Positions 52,016 to 61,564 are shown, numbered from the stretch's first letter. The stretch is DNA of 64,000 nt from Rhizobium sp. R711 (GCF_002211365.1 NZ_LOKZ01000035.1:124001-188000), one strand, 5' to 3'. The notes: generated by a model not told the origin, from the letters alone. Made by a program: numbers and translations.

Positions 52016-53530
52016 TCAGCCCGCCCTCTTCCGGTCTTCGGCCTGCGCCGCCAGAATTTCCTTTACCTTGGCGACAAGATCGCCTTCGGCAACAGTTTCC
52101 TGTGCGACGCGCGCCTCACGCCAGCTGGCGTTGTCCTCGATCTCACCCGACAGGCGTTTGCCCTCGATCAGGTCCTTGATCTGCACGACGCCTTGCGCCC
52201 GCTCGTCGCCGCCCTGAATGATGGCAACGGGGCAGCCGCGGCGATCGGCGTATTTGAGCTGGTTGCCGAACTTCTTCCAGTTGCCCTGGAACATCTCGGC
52301 GCGGATACCGGCCTTGCGCAGTTCCTGCGTCATGCGCTGGTAGCGGCCCATGGCGTCGACGTCGCCATCCATGACCGTCACGAGAACCGGCTCGACGACC
52401 TTGGCTTGGCCGAGCTTGCCGAGATTCTTGAGCGCCGTCATCAGGCGCGAGACGCCAATAGAGAAGCCGGTGGCCGGAACCGGCTGACCCATGAAGCGGG
52501 ATACGAGGCCGTCATAGCGACCGCCGCCGCCGACGGAACCGAAGACAACCTTCTCGCCCTTCTCGTTGGTGACGTCGAAGGTGAGCTCCGCCTCGTAGAC
52601 CGGGCCAGTGTAGTATTCGAGGCCGCGGACGACGGAGGGGTCGATCTTGATGCGGTCGGACTGGTAGCCGGCGCTTCGTACCAATGCGCCGATGAAATTC
52701 AGTTCCTCGACACCCTCGCCGCCCTTGGACGTCCCGGCAACCAGCTCGGCAAGCTGCGCGGCGCTTTCGGCGTAGTCCTTGATGCCGACGAAGAAGAGAA
52801 CCTTGTCGATCTGGGTCCGATCAAGGCCGGCACCCTTGGTGAAGTCGCCGGACTCGTCCTTGCGGCCGGGGCCGAGCAAGAGCGTGACGCCTTCCGGACC
52901 GAACTTGTCGAGCTTGTCGATCGCGCGCAGCACGTTGAGACGCTGGCCGGCCTTGTCATCACCGCCAAGACCGATCGCTTCGAGAACGCCGTCGAGAACC
53001 TTGCGGTTGTTGACGCGGATGACGTAATCGCCGCGCTTGATGCCGAGGGCTTCCAGCGTATCGGCCATCATCATGCACATTTCCGCATCGGCCTGCACGC
53101 CAGGCGCACCGACGGTGTCAGCGTCGAACTGCATGAACTGGCGGAAGCGACCGGGGCCGGGCTTCTCGTTGCGGAAGACCCAACCGGCGCGATAAGTGCG
53201 GTAGGGCAGCTGGATCTCGTTGAAATTCTCGGCGACGTGACGGGCAAGCGGCGCCGTCAGGTCGTAGCGGAGCGACATCCACTGCTCGTCATCGTCCTGC
53301 AGCGAGAAGACGCCTTCGTTCGGCCGGTCGGCATCGGGTAGGAACTTGCCCAGCGCATCGGTGTATTCGAAGAGCGGCGTTTCGACAGGATCGAAACCAT
53401 AATGCTCGTAGACTTCCCGGATCTTCGCGGTCATTTCGTTGACGGCGCGAATGTCGGCTGCCGAACGATCGACGAAGCCGCGTGGAAGTCTGGCCTTGAG
53501 CTTTTGTGGTTTCTTCTGCTTGTCGTTCAT
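52016..53530 (-). CDS. hisS: Histidine--tRNA ligase
   Basis: Class II aminoacyl-tRNA synthetase. The 504-residue protein has motif 2 (VFRNEKPGPGRFRQFMQFD), the histidine-A segment YDGLVSRFMGQPVPATGFS and motif 3. ATG 53530 was taken rather than a TTG two codons upstream. It starts the operon and precedes hisZ by one base. Confidence 0.96.
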   Translation of the reverse strand: MNDKQKKPQKLKARLPRGFVDRSAADIRAVNEMTAKIREVYEHYGFDPVETPLFEYTDALGKFLPDADRPNEGVFSLQDDDEQWMSLRYDLTAPLARHVAENFNEIQLPYRTYRAGWVFRNEKPGPGRFRQFMQFDADTVGAPGVQADAEMCMMMADTLEALGIKRGDYVIRVNNRKVLDGVLEAIGLGGDDKAGQRLNVLRAIDKLDKFGPEGVTLLLGPGRKDESGDFTKGAGLDRTQIDKVLFFVGIKDYAESAAQLAELVAGTSKGGEGVEELNFIGALVRSAGYQSDRIKIDPSVVRGLEYYTGPVYEAELTFDVTNEKGEKVVFGSVGGGGRYDGLVSRFMGQPVPATGFSIGVSRLMTALKNLGKLGQAKVVEPVLVTVMDGDVDAMGRYQRMTQELRKAGIRAEMFQGNWKKFGNQLKYADRRGCPVAIIQGGDERAQGVVQIKDLIEGKRLSGEIEDNASWREARVAQETVAEGDLVAKVKEILAAQAEDRKRAG

Positions 53531-53668
53531 TTCCAAGGTATTCCGCTAGCTGTGACAGTGGCGGTTTCCTAGCGGAAAGGGCCGGGTGCGGCAAGGGCGA
53601 AGGCCCTTGATCCGGAACACAGAATCGATTGAACGAGGGAGAATGGATCGAATGGCAGGAGCTCTATC

Positions 53669-54427
53669 ATGATCGCAGAGGCGCTTCTCTATGCCGCGAC
53701 CGTTCCGGTGACGCGGAAGGCGCATCGCCGCTTCATCCGATACTCCGTCAATCTCTGGTCCCGCGCCGGCCGCTGCAGCCGGCAATGGGCGGTGCACGAG
53801 GAGCAAAGCAAGAACGCGGTGAGGAGTGCCCTGGTGGGCCTGCGACAGAGGAGAACGGCGGTCGTCCTCGGCTCAGGTCTGCTGCGCGACGTGCCGATCG
53901 AGGAACTGGCACGGACCTTTGATACCGTTGTGCTTGTCGACCTCGTGCATCTCGCCTCGGTGCGCCTCTGGCTCCGGCTCAAAGGGTACAGCAATGTTCG
54001 GCTGATCGAGCGCGATCTCTCGGGCTATGATGAGCTTGCGGTCGGTAAGCAACCGGAGCCGCTCGCCTTCCTGAGAACCGTTCCGTATCTCGATTTCGTA
54101 GTCTCGGCCAATCTCCTTTCCCAGATCGGTCGCGGCGCAAAACGCCGCTACGAGGCGGAAGAGAAAGGCGCCATGCCCGCCGATACCGTGACGCAACTGA
54201 TCGAGGCGCACCGGTCAGCCTTGGAGGCGGCGCCCTGCAAGACCTGCCTGGTTACCGATGTCTCCTATGCCGTCATCGACCGCCACGGAAAGGTTCATGA
54301 GGAGACGGACCTATTGCATGGCGTGGCGCTGTCATCTGTTCAGGCCACCTGGAAATGGGCCGTGGCGCCACTCGGAGAAGAGAGCGCCGACTATCAGATC
54401 GTCCATGAGGTCGTCGCCGCCTATTGA
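53669..54427 (+). CDS. Unknown Rossmann-like protein
   Basis: A 252-residue soluble protein. The stretch TAVVLGSGLLRDVPIEELARTFDTVVLVDL (about 63-92) looks like a SAM- or nucleotide-binding Rossmann segment: a glycine-rich turn after the first strand and Asp at the end of the second. C-terminal VVAAY is unremarkable. I do not recognise the family. AGGAG precedes ATG 53669. It is divergent from hisS. It may be a methyltransferase-like enzyme, but activity is only guessed. Confidence 0.65.
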   Translation: MIAEALLYAATVPVTRKAHRRFIRYSVNLWSRAGRCSRQWAVHEEQSKNAVRSALVGLRQRRTAVVLGSGLLRDVPIEELARTFDTVVLVDLVHLASVRLWLRLKGYSNVRLIERDLSGYDELAVGKQPEPLAFLRTVPYLDFVVSANLLSQIGRGAKRRYEAEEKGAMPADTVTQLIEAHRSALEAAPCKTCLVTDVSYAVIDRHGKVHEETDLLHGVALSSVQATWKWAVAPLGEESADYQIVHEVVAAY

Positions 54428-54461
54428 GGCTTCTTCCACACGTCGACCGAACTAGGCGAGT

Positions 54462-56453
54462 TCAATTTTTATTCTGGGGAAGCGCCGCTTTGTTCGAGGT
54501 CGTGCTGCCTTTCGGCAAGGAACGCCGGTTATCAACAAGGCGCAAAAGCAAATTCCGCTTTCTCTTGCGCTGGACAAGGTCAACATCGCTGACAAGCTTT
54601 GCACCACCCTCGCGCCGTTCTAACGTGATCTTGCGGCTATGGAAGGCTTCCAGCTCGGCTCGATGCGCTACGCTTATGATGGTGACCTTCGGCAATTCCT
54701 GGATCACCATCTCCATCATCTTGTCCTGGCTCTTCTCGTCGAGGGCTGACGTCGCTTCGTCCAGCACGATGATATCGGGATTGTGCAGCAGCAGACGCGC
54801 AAACGCGAGCCGCTGCTTTTCGCCACCCGACAATGTCTGGTCCCAGGGCGCGTCTTCCTCGATCTTATCGGTCAGATAATCCAGCCCTACCTTGTCGAGG
54901 GCCGCCTTGATCTCATCCAAGGTCCAGCGATCGGCGGCACCGGGATAAGCGACGGCACGGCGGAGCGTGCCGGCAGGGATGTAAGGTCGTTGCGGCAGCA
55001 TGAATAGTTGCCTGTCGGCGTGGAAATTGACGCTGCCATCACCCCACGGCCAGAGACCTGCGATCGCCCGCACCAGCGTACTCTTGCCCGAACCGGATTC
55101 ACCCGCCACGAGCACCCGCTCACTTGGTTCGATCTCGACCTGGGTTTCCTTGACCACGGCGGTACCGTCGTCAAGCGATACGGAGAGATCGCTTAGACTG
55201 AGCATCACATCGCCTTCCGTTTCACCGCGCTTGATGCGTCCCAAGGCGTCACTCTGTTCCGCGCGCTCGAGCCCGTCGAGCGACATCATCAGCGACGCGA
55301 TGCGCCGTGCACAGGCATTCCAATCGGCGAGACGAGGATAGTTGTCGACCAGCCATCCGAATGCGCTCTGAACGATCGCAAAGGCGGAGGCTGCCTGCAT
55401 GACCTGCCCAAGGGTCATACTGCCTTCGAGAAACTTTGGCGCGCAAAGCAAGACAGGCACGACTGGCGCGAACAAGCTCGATCCCTGCGAAACAAGCGTC
55501 GTGCGCATGTGCTGGCGTGCAAGGAGCGCCCATTGCCTGAGCACATTGGTAAAGGTCTTGTCGAGGTCGCTACGCTCCTCCTCTTCACCGCCCAGCAGTG
55601 CGATACTCTCGCCGTTTTCCCGCACATGCGTCAGCGTATAGCGAAATTCGGCTTCCGCCTGATTTTTAACCTCCGAGACGTGGACGAAATTACGGCCGAT
55701 GACCGCCATCGAACTGGACGTGATCGCTGCGTAGAGTACCGCAGTGATGACGAGGAAGCCGGGAATGGTGACGATCGACCCTGCAATTGTCAGATGCAGG
55801 GCGCCGCCGATCGTCCAGAGTACCACAATGAAGGTCGAGGCCGACAGGAATGCTGAGATGACGCCGGCGATGAAATCGACGGGTGATTCCGTGGCAATCC
55901 GCAAATCCTCCGAGATGCGCGCTTCGGGATTCTTGTGGTCGCCGCCGATCAGGTTCAACTGATAATAACGGCCGTTTGCAAGCCAGCGCGCGATCATCGC
56001 GGTCGTAAGCCAGGAACGCCAGCGGCGCTGGATCGTCATACGAAGGGCGACCTGTGTAGTGACGAGGATTATGCTTCCGAGTACGAGTGGCAGGAATACG
56101 GCGCTCAGAAAATATACAGTACGGGCATTGTGCTGCTCGAGGGCGTCGAAGATTGCGCGATTCCAGAGATTGATTCCATACTGGAAGCCGACATTGACGA
56201 CGATCAGTGTCAATAGCCCGAGTGAGCAGGGCCACGCGAAGCTGTCGCCGCCGCGACCCCAATAACCGCGCGCGCTGATCCAGAAACGCGTCAGCAAGTA
56301 TCTCTTGCGCGCCTGCTCGGCCTCCTCAGCCGTCAATTCCGGATCGGGCTCAACGACATTTGGCGGCGGCGCAACTTCGACAGTCGATGCCTTCCCGGCA
56401 TGGTCTGATTTGGCACCGCCGACCGACTTCGGATTGAATTTAGCGTCCGTCAT
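54462..56453 (-). CDS. ABC exporter/importer with fused ATPase (YddA/BclA-like)
   Basis: A 663-residue half-transporter. The membrane domain (about 55-360) is of the ABC_membrane_2 type, with FRYTLTHVRENGESIALLGGEEEE as the family signature. The C-terminal ATPase (about 425-635) has Walker A GESGSGKST near 452, LSGGEKQR and Walker B DIIVLDEATSALD. The group includes YddA and the rhizobial BacA-like transporter BclA, which imports antimicrobial peptides, and its membrane part is also related to that of very-long-chain fatty-acyl transporters. The substrate here is unknown. Confidence 0.88.
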   Translation of the reverse strand: MTDAKFNPKSVGGAKSDHAGKASTVEVAPPPNVVEPDPELTAEEAEQARKRYLLTRFWISARGYWGRGGDSFAWPCSLGLLTLIVVNVGFQYGINLWNRAIFDALEQHNARTVYFLSAVFLPLVLGSIILVTTQVALRMTIQRRWRSWLTTAMIARWLANGRYYQLNLIGGDHKNPEARISEDLRIATESPVDFIAGVISAFLSASTFIVVLWTIGGALHLTIAGSIVTIPGFLVITAVLYAAITSSSMAVIGRNFVHVSEVKNQAEAEFRYTLTHVRENGESIALLGGEEEERSDLDKTFTNVLRQWALLARQHMRTTLVSQGSSLFAPVVPVLLCAPKFLEGSMTLGQVMQAASAFAIVQSAFGWLVDNYPRLADWNACARRIASLMMSLDGLERAEQSDALGRIKRGETEGDVMLSLSDLSVSLDDGTAVVKETQVEIEPSERVLVAGESGSGKSTLVRAIAGLWPWGDGSVNFHADRQLFMLPQRPYIPAGTLRRAVAYPGAADRWTLDEIKAALDKVGLDYLTDKIEEDAPWDQTLSGGEKQRLAFARLLLHNPDIIVLDEATSALDEKSQDKMMEMVIQELPKVTIISVAHRAELEAFHSRKITLERREGGAKLVSDVDLVQRKRKRNLLLRLVDNRRSLPKGSTTSNKAALPQNKN

Positions 56454-56655
56454 AACCGCGACAACGGCTTAAAAATCGAAAGGTTTCACGGTGCCAATGT
56501 CGAACTTGGTTGAAGGCCTGTCGAGAAATGGAGCCAATCGCGGCTCGAATTCAATTTCAGCCAGTCGGCCCGAATCTGGCTACCACGCCCGTAGCGTCTG
56601 CCAAATCAACAAAAAGCGGCTTGGCATCTTCGCTTCCTGTTCCTATTTTGACAGC

Positions 56656-57021
56656 ATGCGCTTTCTTGCAATCATAGCGATGGTATTCGCTTGGCTTGCT
56701 TATGGCACCATGTCCGCTTGGGCTGGCTGCCCGACATGCCTGTCCATGCAGGCCGCCGCTTCGAAAGCCAGCGTCGAGCATCAGCATATGAGCGGGATGG
56801 ATATGGGCGAGAAAGCCAAGTCGCCCGCCCCGCAACAGGATCCCTGCTCGGCAGCCGGGATGGTGCACATGCCATTCTGCTCGACCTGTCTTGTCGTGCC
56901 GCCACCGATGGCTTTCGGCGAAGCCGGCAAACAAGCATTTTCCTATCCTGCGCCCGGAGCGGCTCATGCCATGCGGGATGCACGCCCTGCGCCACTGGCG
57001 CCTCCTCCCCGGCTTGCCTGA
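56656..57021 (+). CDS. Small secreted Cys/Met/His-rich protein, probable metal handling
   Basis: A 121-residue exported protein. Signal peptide about 1-23. The mature part has five cysteines (25, 28, 64, 75, 78) in CPTC and FCSTC pairs and a Met/His cluster (EHQHMSGMDM, 41-50), both typical copper ligands. The C terminus is Pro/Ala rich. It lies 71 bases before a DUF305 protein, so the pair may bind copper in the periplasm. Family not recognised. A longer upstream reading in the same frame adds 55 residues without features. Confidence 0.7.
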   Translation: MRFLAIIAMVFAWLAYGTMSAWAGCPTCLSMQAAASKASVEHQHMSGMDMGEKAKSPAPQQDPCSAAGMVHMPFCSTCLVVPPPMAFGEAGKQAFSYPAPGAAHAMRDARPAPLAPPPRLA

Positions 57022-57092
57022 CGGGTTTTCATGAACTGCTGCGGCCCCGGCCGTGCATTGAATTCCAATATCAGACAGAGGAAGGAAATCCC

Positions 57093-57452
57093 ATGTCTCT
57101 GAAAGTTCTCGCCATCGCTGCAACGCTTGCACTCTCGACTGCATCTGTCTTCGCCGAAGACATGAAGATGGACATGAGCAAGCCGATGGGCGACCACAAC
57201 GCGTCCAGCCATGCCTTTGCTAAGGCCAATGCCAAGATGCACAAGGACATGATGCTCAAGTATAGCGGCGACGCCGATGTCGACTTCGTCCGCGGCATGA
57301 TCCCGCACCATCAGGGTGCGATCGACATGGCGAAGATTGAGCTGCAATACGGCAAGGATCCAGAAATTCGCAAACTCGCCGAAGCGGTGATCAAGGCCCA
57401 GGAAGCCGAGATTGCCGATATGCAGGCCTGGCTCAAGGCACACGGCAAGTAA
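57093..57452 (+). CDS. copM: DUF305/CopM-family periplasmic copper-binding protein
   Basis: A 119-residue exported protein: signal peptide about 1-21, a Met-rich segment (MKMDMSKPM), then the DUF305 core FVRGMIPHHQGAIDMAK. In cyanobacteria CopM binds periplasmic copper and helps expel it. The gene shares direction with the Cys/Met-rich protein and starts after GAGGAAGGAAAT. The symbol is by family, not by proof of function. Confidence 0.85.
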   Translation: MSLKVLAIAATLALSTASVFAEDMKMDMSKPMGDHNASSHAFAKANAKMHKDMMLKYSGDADVDFVRGMIPHHQGAIDMAKIELQYGKDPEIRKLAEAVIKAQEAEIADMQAWLKAHGK

Positions 57453-57458
57453 TCGCGA

Positions 57459-57489
57459 CGGACGCCGGAGCAGCAGGCTCCGGCGTCCG
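57459..57489. terminator. Strong stem-loop after copM
   Basis: CGGACGCCGGAGC and GCTCCGGCGTCCG form a perfect 13-pair stem around a five-base loop. There is no T-run, so termination may be less efficient, or the stem may serve RNA stability. It is shared with the convergent aldo/keto reductase. Confidence 0.65.
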
Positions 57490-57505
57490 CCTCAGAAGAC
57501 CTCGA

Positions 57506-58555
57506 TCAGGCCTTCGGCTGGAATGGCTCGGGTCGGCGGCCAGATCCCTGCCGCGCAAGCATCCAGCCGGGATACTCAGGCGCGAGCTCGCTGACCTCGT
57601 CCAGCTTCTTCAGGTCGTCTGCATCGAGTTTCAAGTTGACGGCCGCAAGGTTCTGGTCGAGCTGCTCGACGCGCTTGGCCCCGATGATGACCGTCGTCAC
57701 GAAAGGCTTCGCGAGAATGTAGGCAAGCGCCACGGTCGCGACGCTCGTGCCGTGCTTCCCAGCGATCTCGCGCATGACGGCAACGCAGGCCCAGGCGCGA
57801 TCCTTGTCGACCGGCGGGAAGTCGAATGAGGCGCGGCGCCCTTCCCCATTGTCGGGTGCTCCCGGCCCATACTTGCCGGATAGAAGCCCGCCAGCCAGCG
57901 GCGACCAGACCATCAGGCCAAGCTTTTCTTCCTGCATCATCGGCACGATATCGCGTTCGAGATCGCGGCCGGCGATCGAATAATAGGCTTGCACGGTTTC
58001 GAAGCGCGCAAAGCCGCGTCGTTCCGAGATGCCAAGCGCCTTGGCGATGCGCCACGCCTGCCAGTTGGAGACACCGATATAACGCACCAGACCGCGTGAC
58101 ACGAGATCGTCGAAGGCCCTCAGCGTCTCGTCGATCGGCGTGACAGTATCGGTGGCGTGTATCTGATAGAGGTCGATATGATCGGTCTGTAGCCGCTTCA
58201 GGCTCGCCTCGACCGAATCCATGATGTGGCCACGCGAGGCGCCGCGGTCGTTCGGCTTGTCGCCCATGACGCCGTAGACCTTTGTGGCGATGACAACGTC
58301 CTTGCGGGGAACGCTCAGGTTCCTCAGGGCCTGGCCCAGCAGCTTTTCGGATTCGCCGAAGGAATAGACGTCGGCCGTATCGATGAAGTTCACGCCTGAT
58401 GCAAGCGACCTCTCGACGATCTGGTCGGCAGCCTTCTGGTCGACGTCGGCGATGGAACCCCAGATATTGCCTTCGCCGGCAGCCCCAAAGGTCATGGTGC
58501 CGAGGCAGATTTCGGAGACGAATAGCCCCGTATTTCCAAGTTGATTGTAACGCAT
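57506..58555 (-). CDS. Aldo/keto reductase
   Basis: A 349-residue NADPH-dependent oxidoreductase of the AKR fold. The catalytic tetrad is visible: Asp in FIDTADVYSFGESE with Tyr in DVYS, Lys in VVIATKVYG and His in DLYQIHATD. The C-terminal IIGAKRVEQLDQNL binds cofactor. ATG 58555 follows GAGGAAA; a longer reading adds 50 residues with no family match. Substrate unknown. Confidence 0.9.
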   Translation of the reverse strand: MRYNQLGNTGLFVSEICLGTMTFGAAGEGNIWGSIADVDQKAADQIVERSLASGVNFIDTADVYSFGESEKLLGQALRNLSVPRKDVVIATKVYGVMGDKPNDRGASRGHIMDSVEASLKRLQTDHIDLYQIHATDTVTPIDETLRAFDDLVSRGLVRYIGVSNWQAWRIAKALGISERRGFARFETVQAYYSIAGRDLERDIVPMMQEEKLGLMVWSPLAGGLLSGKYGPGAPDNGEGRRASFDFPPVDKDRAWACVAVMREIAGKHGTSVATVALAYILAKPFVTTVIIGAKRVEQLDQNLAAVNLKLDADDLKKLDEVSELAPEYPGWMLARQGSGRRPEPFQPKA

Positions 58556-58793
58556 GGTCGAAGATTTCCTCGTGACGACCGTAGGCAGTGCCCACGGACA
58601 GATGAATTCATTTTTGGTTATTGGCCTGCGCATGACAGGAACAGCCGGAATACGGCTGCGCGGGAGGCAGTAACGATGTAAGGCGAGACGGCAGCATTTC
58701 AACATGCCGTGTGCTCACGTTACGCCCCTCGTGATCCCCTTGTTTCGCGTCCATCTTTCAATAGATTCCAATCAGATCACTCGGAGATGGGCG

Positions 58794-59498
58794 ATGACGA
58801 CTCGCACGCTGACAACCATCGGCTTCGATGCCGACGACACGCTCTGGCAGAATGAGCAATATTACCGGCTGACCGAGGCGCATTTCACCGAATTGCTGGC
58901 CGATTATGCAGATGGCCCTAGGGTCTCGGAGCGCTTGCTGGAAGCAGAGAAGCGCAATCTCCGCCACTATGGCTTTGGCATCAAGGGATTTACCCTATCG
59001 ATGATCGAGACGGCAATCGAGGTCACCGACGGCAAGGTGCCTGCCAGCGTCATTGCCGGCATCCTCGACACCGGCCGCGATCTGCTTTCCCACCCGGTCG
59101 AGACGTTGCCGCATGTGCAGGAGACGCTGGCGGCGCTCTCGGAACACTACCTGCTGGTGATGATAACCAAGGGTGACCTTTTCGATCAGGAGCGCAAGCT
59201 GGCGCAGTCCGGGCTCGGCGACTTCTTTCACGCCATCGAGATTGTCTCCGACAAGACCGCTGTGACGTACCGGCGAATCTTCTCCAAGGTCGGCGGCGGT
59301 CCGGAACGGGCGATGATGGTCGGCAACTCGCTCAAATCAGACATTGTCCCCGCAATCGCCGCCGGCAGCTACGGTGTCTTCGTGCCGCACGAGTTGACCT
59401 GGGTCGTCGAGCATGTCGAGGAACCGAAGGACGCACCGCGCTTTCGCAAGATCGAACATCTCGGAGAACTGCGCGGACTGATCGAAGGCCTGGGCTGA
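58794..59498 (+). CDS. HAD-superfamily hydrolase (YjjG-like)
   Basis: A 234-residue HAD phosphatase. The first motif is GFDADDTLWQNE (about 10-21), followed by VMITKGD, then DKTAVTYRRIF with the conserved lysine, and the acidic motif VGNSLKSDI. It resembles pyrimidine 5'-nucleotidase YjjG. GGAG precedes ATG 58794; the upstream extension adds 30 residues with no match. Confidence 0.85.
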   Translation: MTTRTLTTIGFDADDTLWQNEQYYRLTEAHFTELLADYADGPRVSERLLEAEKRNLRHYGFGIKGFTLSMIETAIEVTDGKVPASVIAGILDTGRDLLSHPVETLPHVQETLAALSEHYLLVMITKGDLFDQERKLAQSGLGDFFHAIEIVSDKTAVTYRRIFSKVGGGPERAMMVGNSLKSDIVPAIAAGSYGVFVPHELTWVVEHVEEPKDAPRFRKIEHLGELRGLIEGLG

Positions 59499-59505
59499 CC
59501 CGTCG

Positions 59506-59988
59506 TCACTGCCTTGGGGGAAAGAGAGGCGACGGCGATTCCTTTTCAGCGGGAGCAACCTGTTGCGGCGCCGCCGCTGCCCGAGGCTCAACCAGAATAC
59601 TGTAGGGTGCGCCCAGCCCGCGGCGCGGCGATACTTTTGAATAATAAGGCCTCAGCAGCCAGGTGGTGCTGTCCTTCACGGTTATGTTGTAGCTGCTGCC
59701 ATCCTCGTCGGTACCGAAGATCGCCTCCTCATCAGGCGTCGCGAGATCGAATATCGAGAGGAAGGCAAACTTGCTCTTGGTCGAGAAACTGACCTTCACA
59801 TGCTGGCCCGCCTTGACGGGAAGCGTGTAGACGCGCCCGTTTCCGAACTTCGTCCAACCCTTGAGCTCCATGGTAGCGGCCGGAAACTGCAGCTTCTCGA
59901 GTCGCTCGCCGGGCTGCAGTTCCGGTGACTGGGCGAATGCCATCGACGCCACCAGGCAGAAGGCGACGGTTGCCGCGAGCGCCCTCAT
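59506..59988 (-). CDS. Secreted protein of unknown function
   Basis: A 160-residue exported protein. Signal peptide about 1-19 (ALAATVAFCLVASMAFA), a compact beta-rich middle (PVKAGQHVKVSFSTKSKFAFLSIFDL) and a Pro/Ala-rich tail. Its ATG overlaps the tag stop by four bases (ATGA), so it is cotranscribed and perhaps coupled. No family recognised. Confidence 0.75.
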   Translation of the reverse strand: MRALAATVAFCLVASMAFAQSPELQPGERLEKLQFPAATMELKGWTKFGNGRVYTLPVKAGQHVKVSFSTKSKFAFLSIFDLATPDEEAIFGTDEDGSSYNITVKDSTTWLLRPYYSKVSPRRGLGAPYSILVEPRAAAAPQQVAPAEKESPSPLFPPRQ

Positions 59989-60614
59989 GGGCGCACCAAT
60001 GCATCGCGCATCGCCTCTACCTCAACGCGGCAGAAGCAACCTTCGACATGATCGTTGACGAGACCCATTGCCTGCATGAAGGCATAAACTGTGGTCGGAC
60101 CGACAAACGTCCAGCCGCGCTTCTTCAAATTCTTGGAAATGACGACCGATGTCGGCGTTGTCGGGTTGGCCATGACGGCGGCTCGATCAACCACCTTCGG
60201 CCGCTCGTTGTGACCGGGCTCAAAGCTCCAGAAATAGCGCGCGAGTGACCCGAACTCCTGCCGCAGTTCGATCGCATGGCGGGCGTTATTGATCGTCGAG
60301 ACGATCTTGCCGCGATGGCGCACGATACCGGAATCGGCAAGGCAGCGCTCGATATCGCTATCGTCGAAGAGCGCGACCTTTTCGAAATCGAAGCCGGCAA
60401 AGGCAGCGCGGAAGTTCTCGCGCTTGCGCAAAATGGTGAGCCAGGAGAGGCCCGACTGGAACCCTTCCAGGCAGATCTTCTCGAAAAGGCGGATGTCATC
60501 CGTTACCGGACGTCCCCATTCCTCATCATGATACTTGAGATAATCCGGGAGGTTGGCGTGCCAGTGGCAGCGGCTCTTGCCATCCTCACCGATAATGATG
60601 CCCGTATCGCTCAT
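59985..60614 (-). CDS. tag: DNA-3-methyladenine glycosylase I
   Basis: Removes 3-methyladenine from DNA. The 209-residue HhH-type enzyme has RCHWHANLPDYLKYHDEEWGRP at the start, FQSGLSWLTILRKRENFR and WSFEPGHNERP; the C-terminal HVEGCFCR and the N-terminal Cys form the zinc site. ATG 60614 follows TAGGA. It overlaps the secreted-protein gene downstream. Confidence 0.94.
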   Translation of the reverse strand: MSDTGIIIGEDGKSRCHWHANLPDYLKYHDEEWGRPVTDDIRLFEKICLEGFQSGLSWLTILRKRENFRAAFAGFDFEKVALFDDSDIERCLADSGIVRHRGKIVSTINNARHAIELRQEFGSLARYFWSFEPGHNERPKVVDRAAVMANPTTPTSVVISKNLKKRGWTFVGPTTVYAFMQAMGLVNDHVEGCFCRVEVEAMRDALVRP

Positions 60615-60823
60615 GATCCTACTTCGCTTTCGTGCTGCGAATCCGGCTTTACCATTTGCAAACTCTGTTTCCAAACCGAACGATAACCCTGACGAAAAGT
60701 TTATCCGGTGCTTCAGGTTTGAATGAATTCAAATTTACCATTCGCTGGCGGGAAAGATGGCAGCGTGAAAGCAGACGGCCGGTGCCGTCCGCGCATTTCG
60801 GCCATTTGTAGAGAGTCCGTCCG

Positions 60824-61564
60824 ATGATGAAATCCCTTCTGCTCGCCGCAGCGATGCTCGGCGCCTTTTCCACGGCCGCGCTCGGCGACGATCGTTATGC
60901 GACGCGCCCACCGGTTGTTCTGAGCCCCGATCTCGCGGAGCCCTGGATCATGCAGTTCGGCGGCAAGGTTCGCCCCGTCGTCTACAAGCAACCGGTATTT
61001 CCGCAACGCGGTCTGTTCACGTCCGGCGCCTTCGGCCGCGCTCCCGCCGCCGCGGCGCAACCGACGTCCGCCATCAATCCCGGCGTTCCTGTCGTCCGCC
61101 GCCAGCTGGACCCACAGTATCTGCCGCAGATCGTCAACTACGACACCACGGAGCAGCCCGGCACGATCGTCATCGATACCAACAGCCGCTTCCTTTATCT
61201 GGTTATGGACGGCGGTAAGGCACGACGTTACGGCGTCGGCGTAGGCAAGCCGGGCTTCGAATGGGCCGGCGCGCACAAGATCACCCGCAAGTCCGAATGG
61301 CCAGACTGGACGCCGCCGGCGGAAATGATCGGCCGCGAAGCCGCCAAGGGCCATTACCTCCCGGCGCGCATGGACGGCGGGCCAGAGAACCCGCTTGGCG
61401 CACGTGCCATGTATCTTGGCTCGACCCTCTATCGCATCCACGGCACCAACGCCCCCTGGACGATCGGCAACGCGGTCTCCTCCGGCTGCATTCGGTTGCG
61501 CAACGAAGACGTCGTTGACCTTTACGAACGCGTAAAGATTGGAACTCGCGTCATCGTCATGTAA
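60824..61564 (+). CDS. L,D-transpeptidase (YkuD/ErfK), first copy
   Basis: Exported peptidoglycan cross-linking or lipoprotein-linking enzyme of 246 residues. Signal peptide about 1-22. The catalytic cysteine is Cys222 in HGTNAPWTIGNAVSSGCIRL, with His 17 residues before and Arg two after. The N-terminal region after the signal is Ala/Pro rich. TTTGAA-TGAA-TTCAAA lies 91 bases upstream. A second copy follows after a terminator. Confidence 0.92.
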   Translation: MMKSLLLAAAMLGAFSTAALGDDRYATRPPVVLSPDLAEPWIMQFGGKVRPVVYKQPVFPQRGLFTSGAFGRAPAAAAQPTSAINPGVPVVRRQLDPQYLPQIVNYDTTEQPGTIVIDTNSRFLYLVMDGGKARRYGVGVGKPGFEWAGAHKITRKSEWPDWTPPAEMIGREAAKGHYLPARMDGGPENPLGARAMYLGSTLYRIHGTNAPWTIGNAVSSGCIRLRNEDVVDLYERVKIGTRVIVM

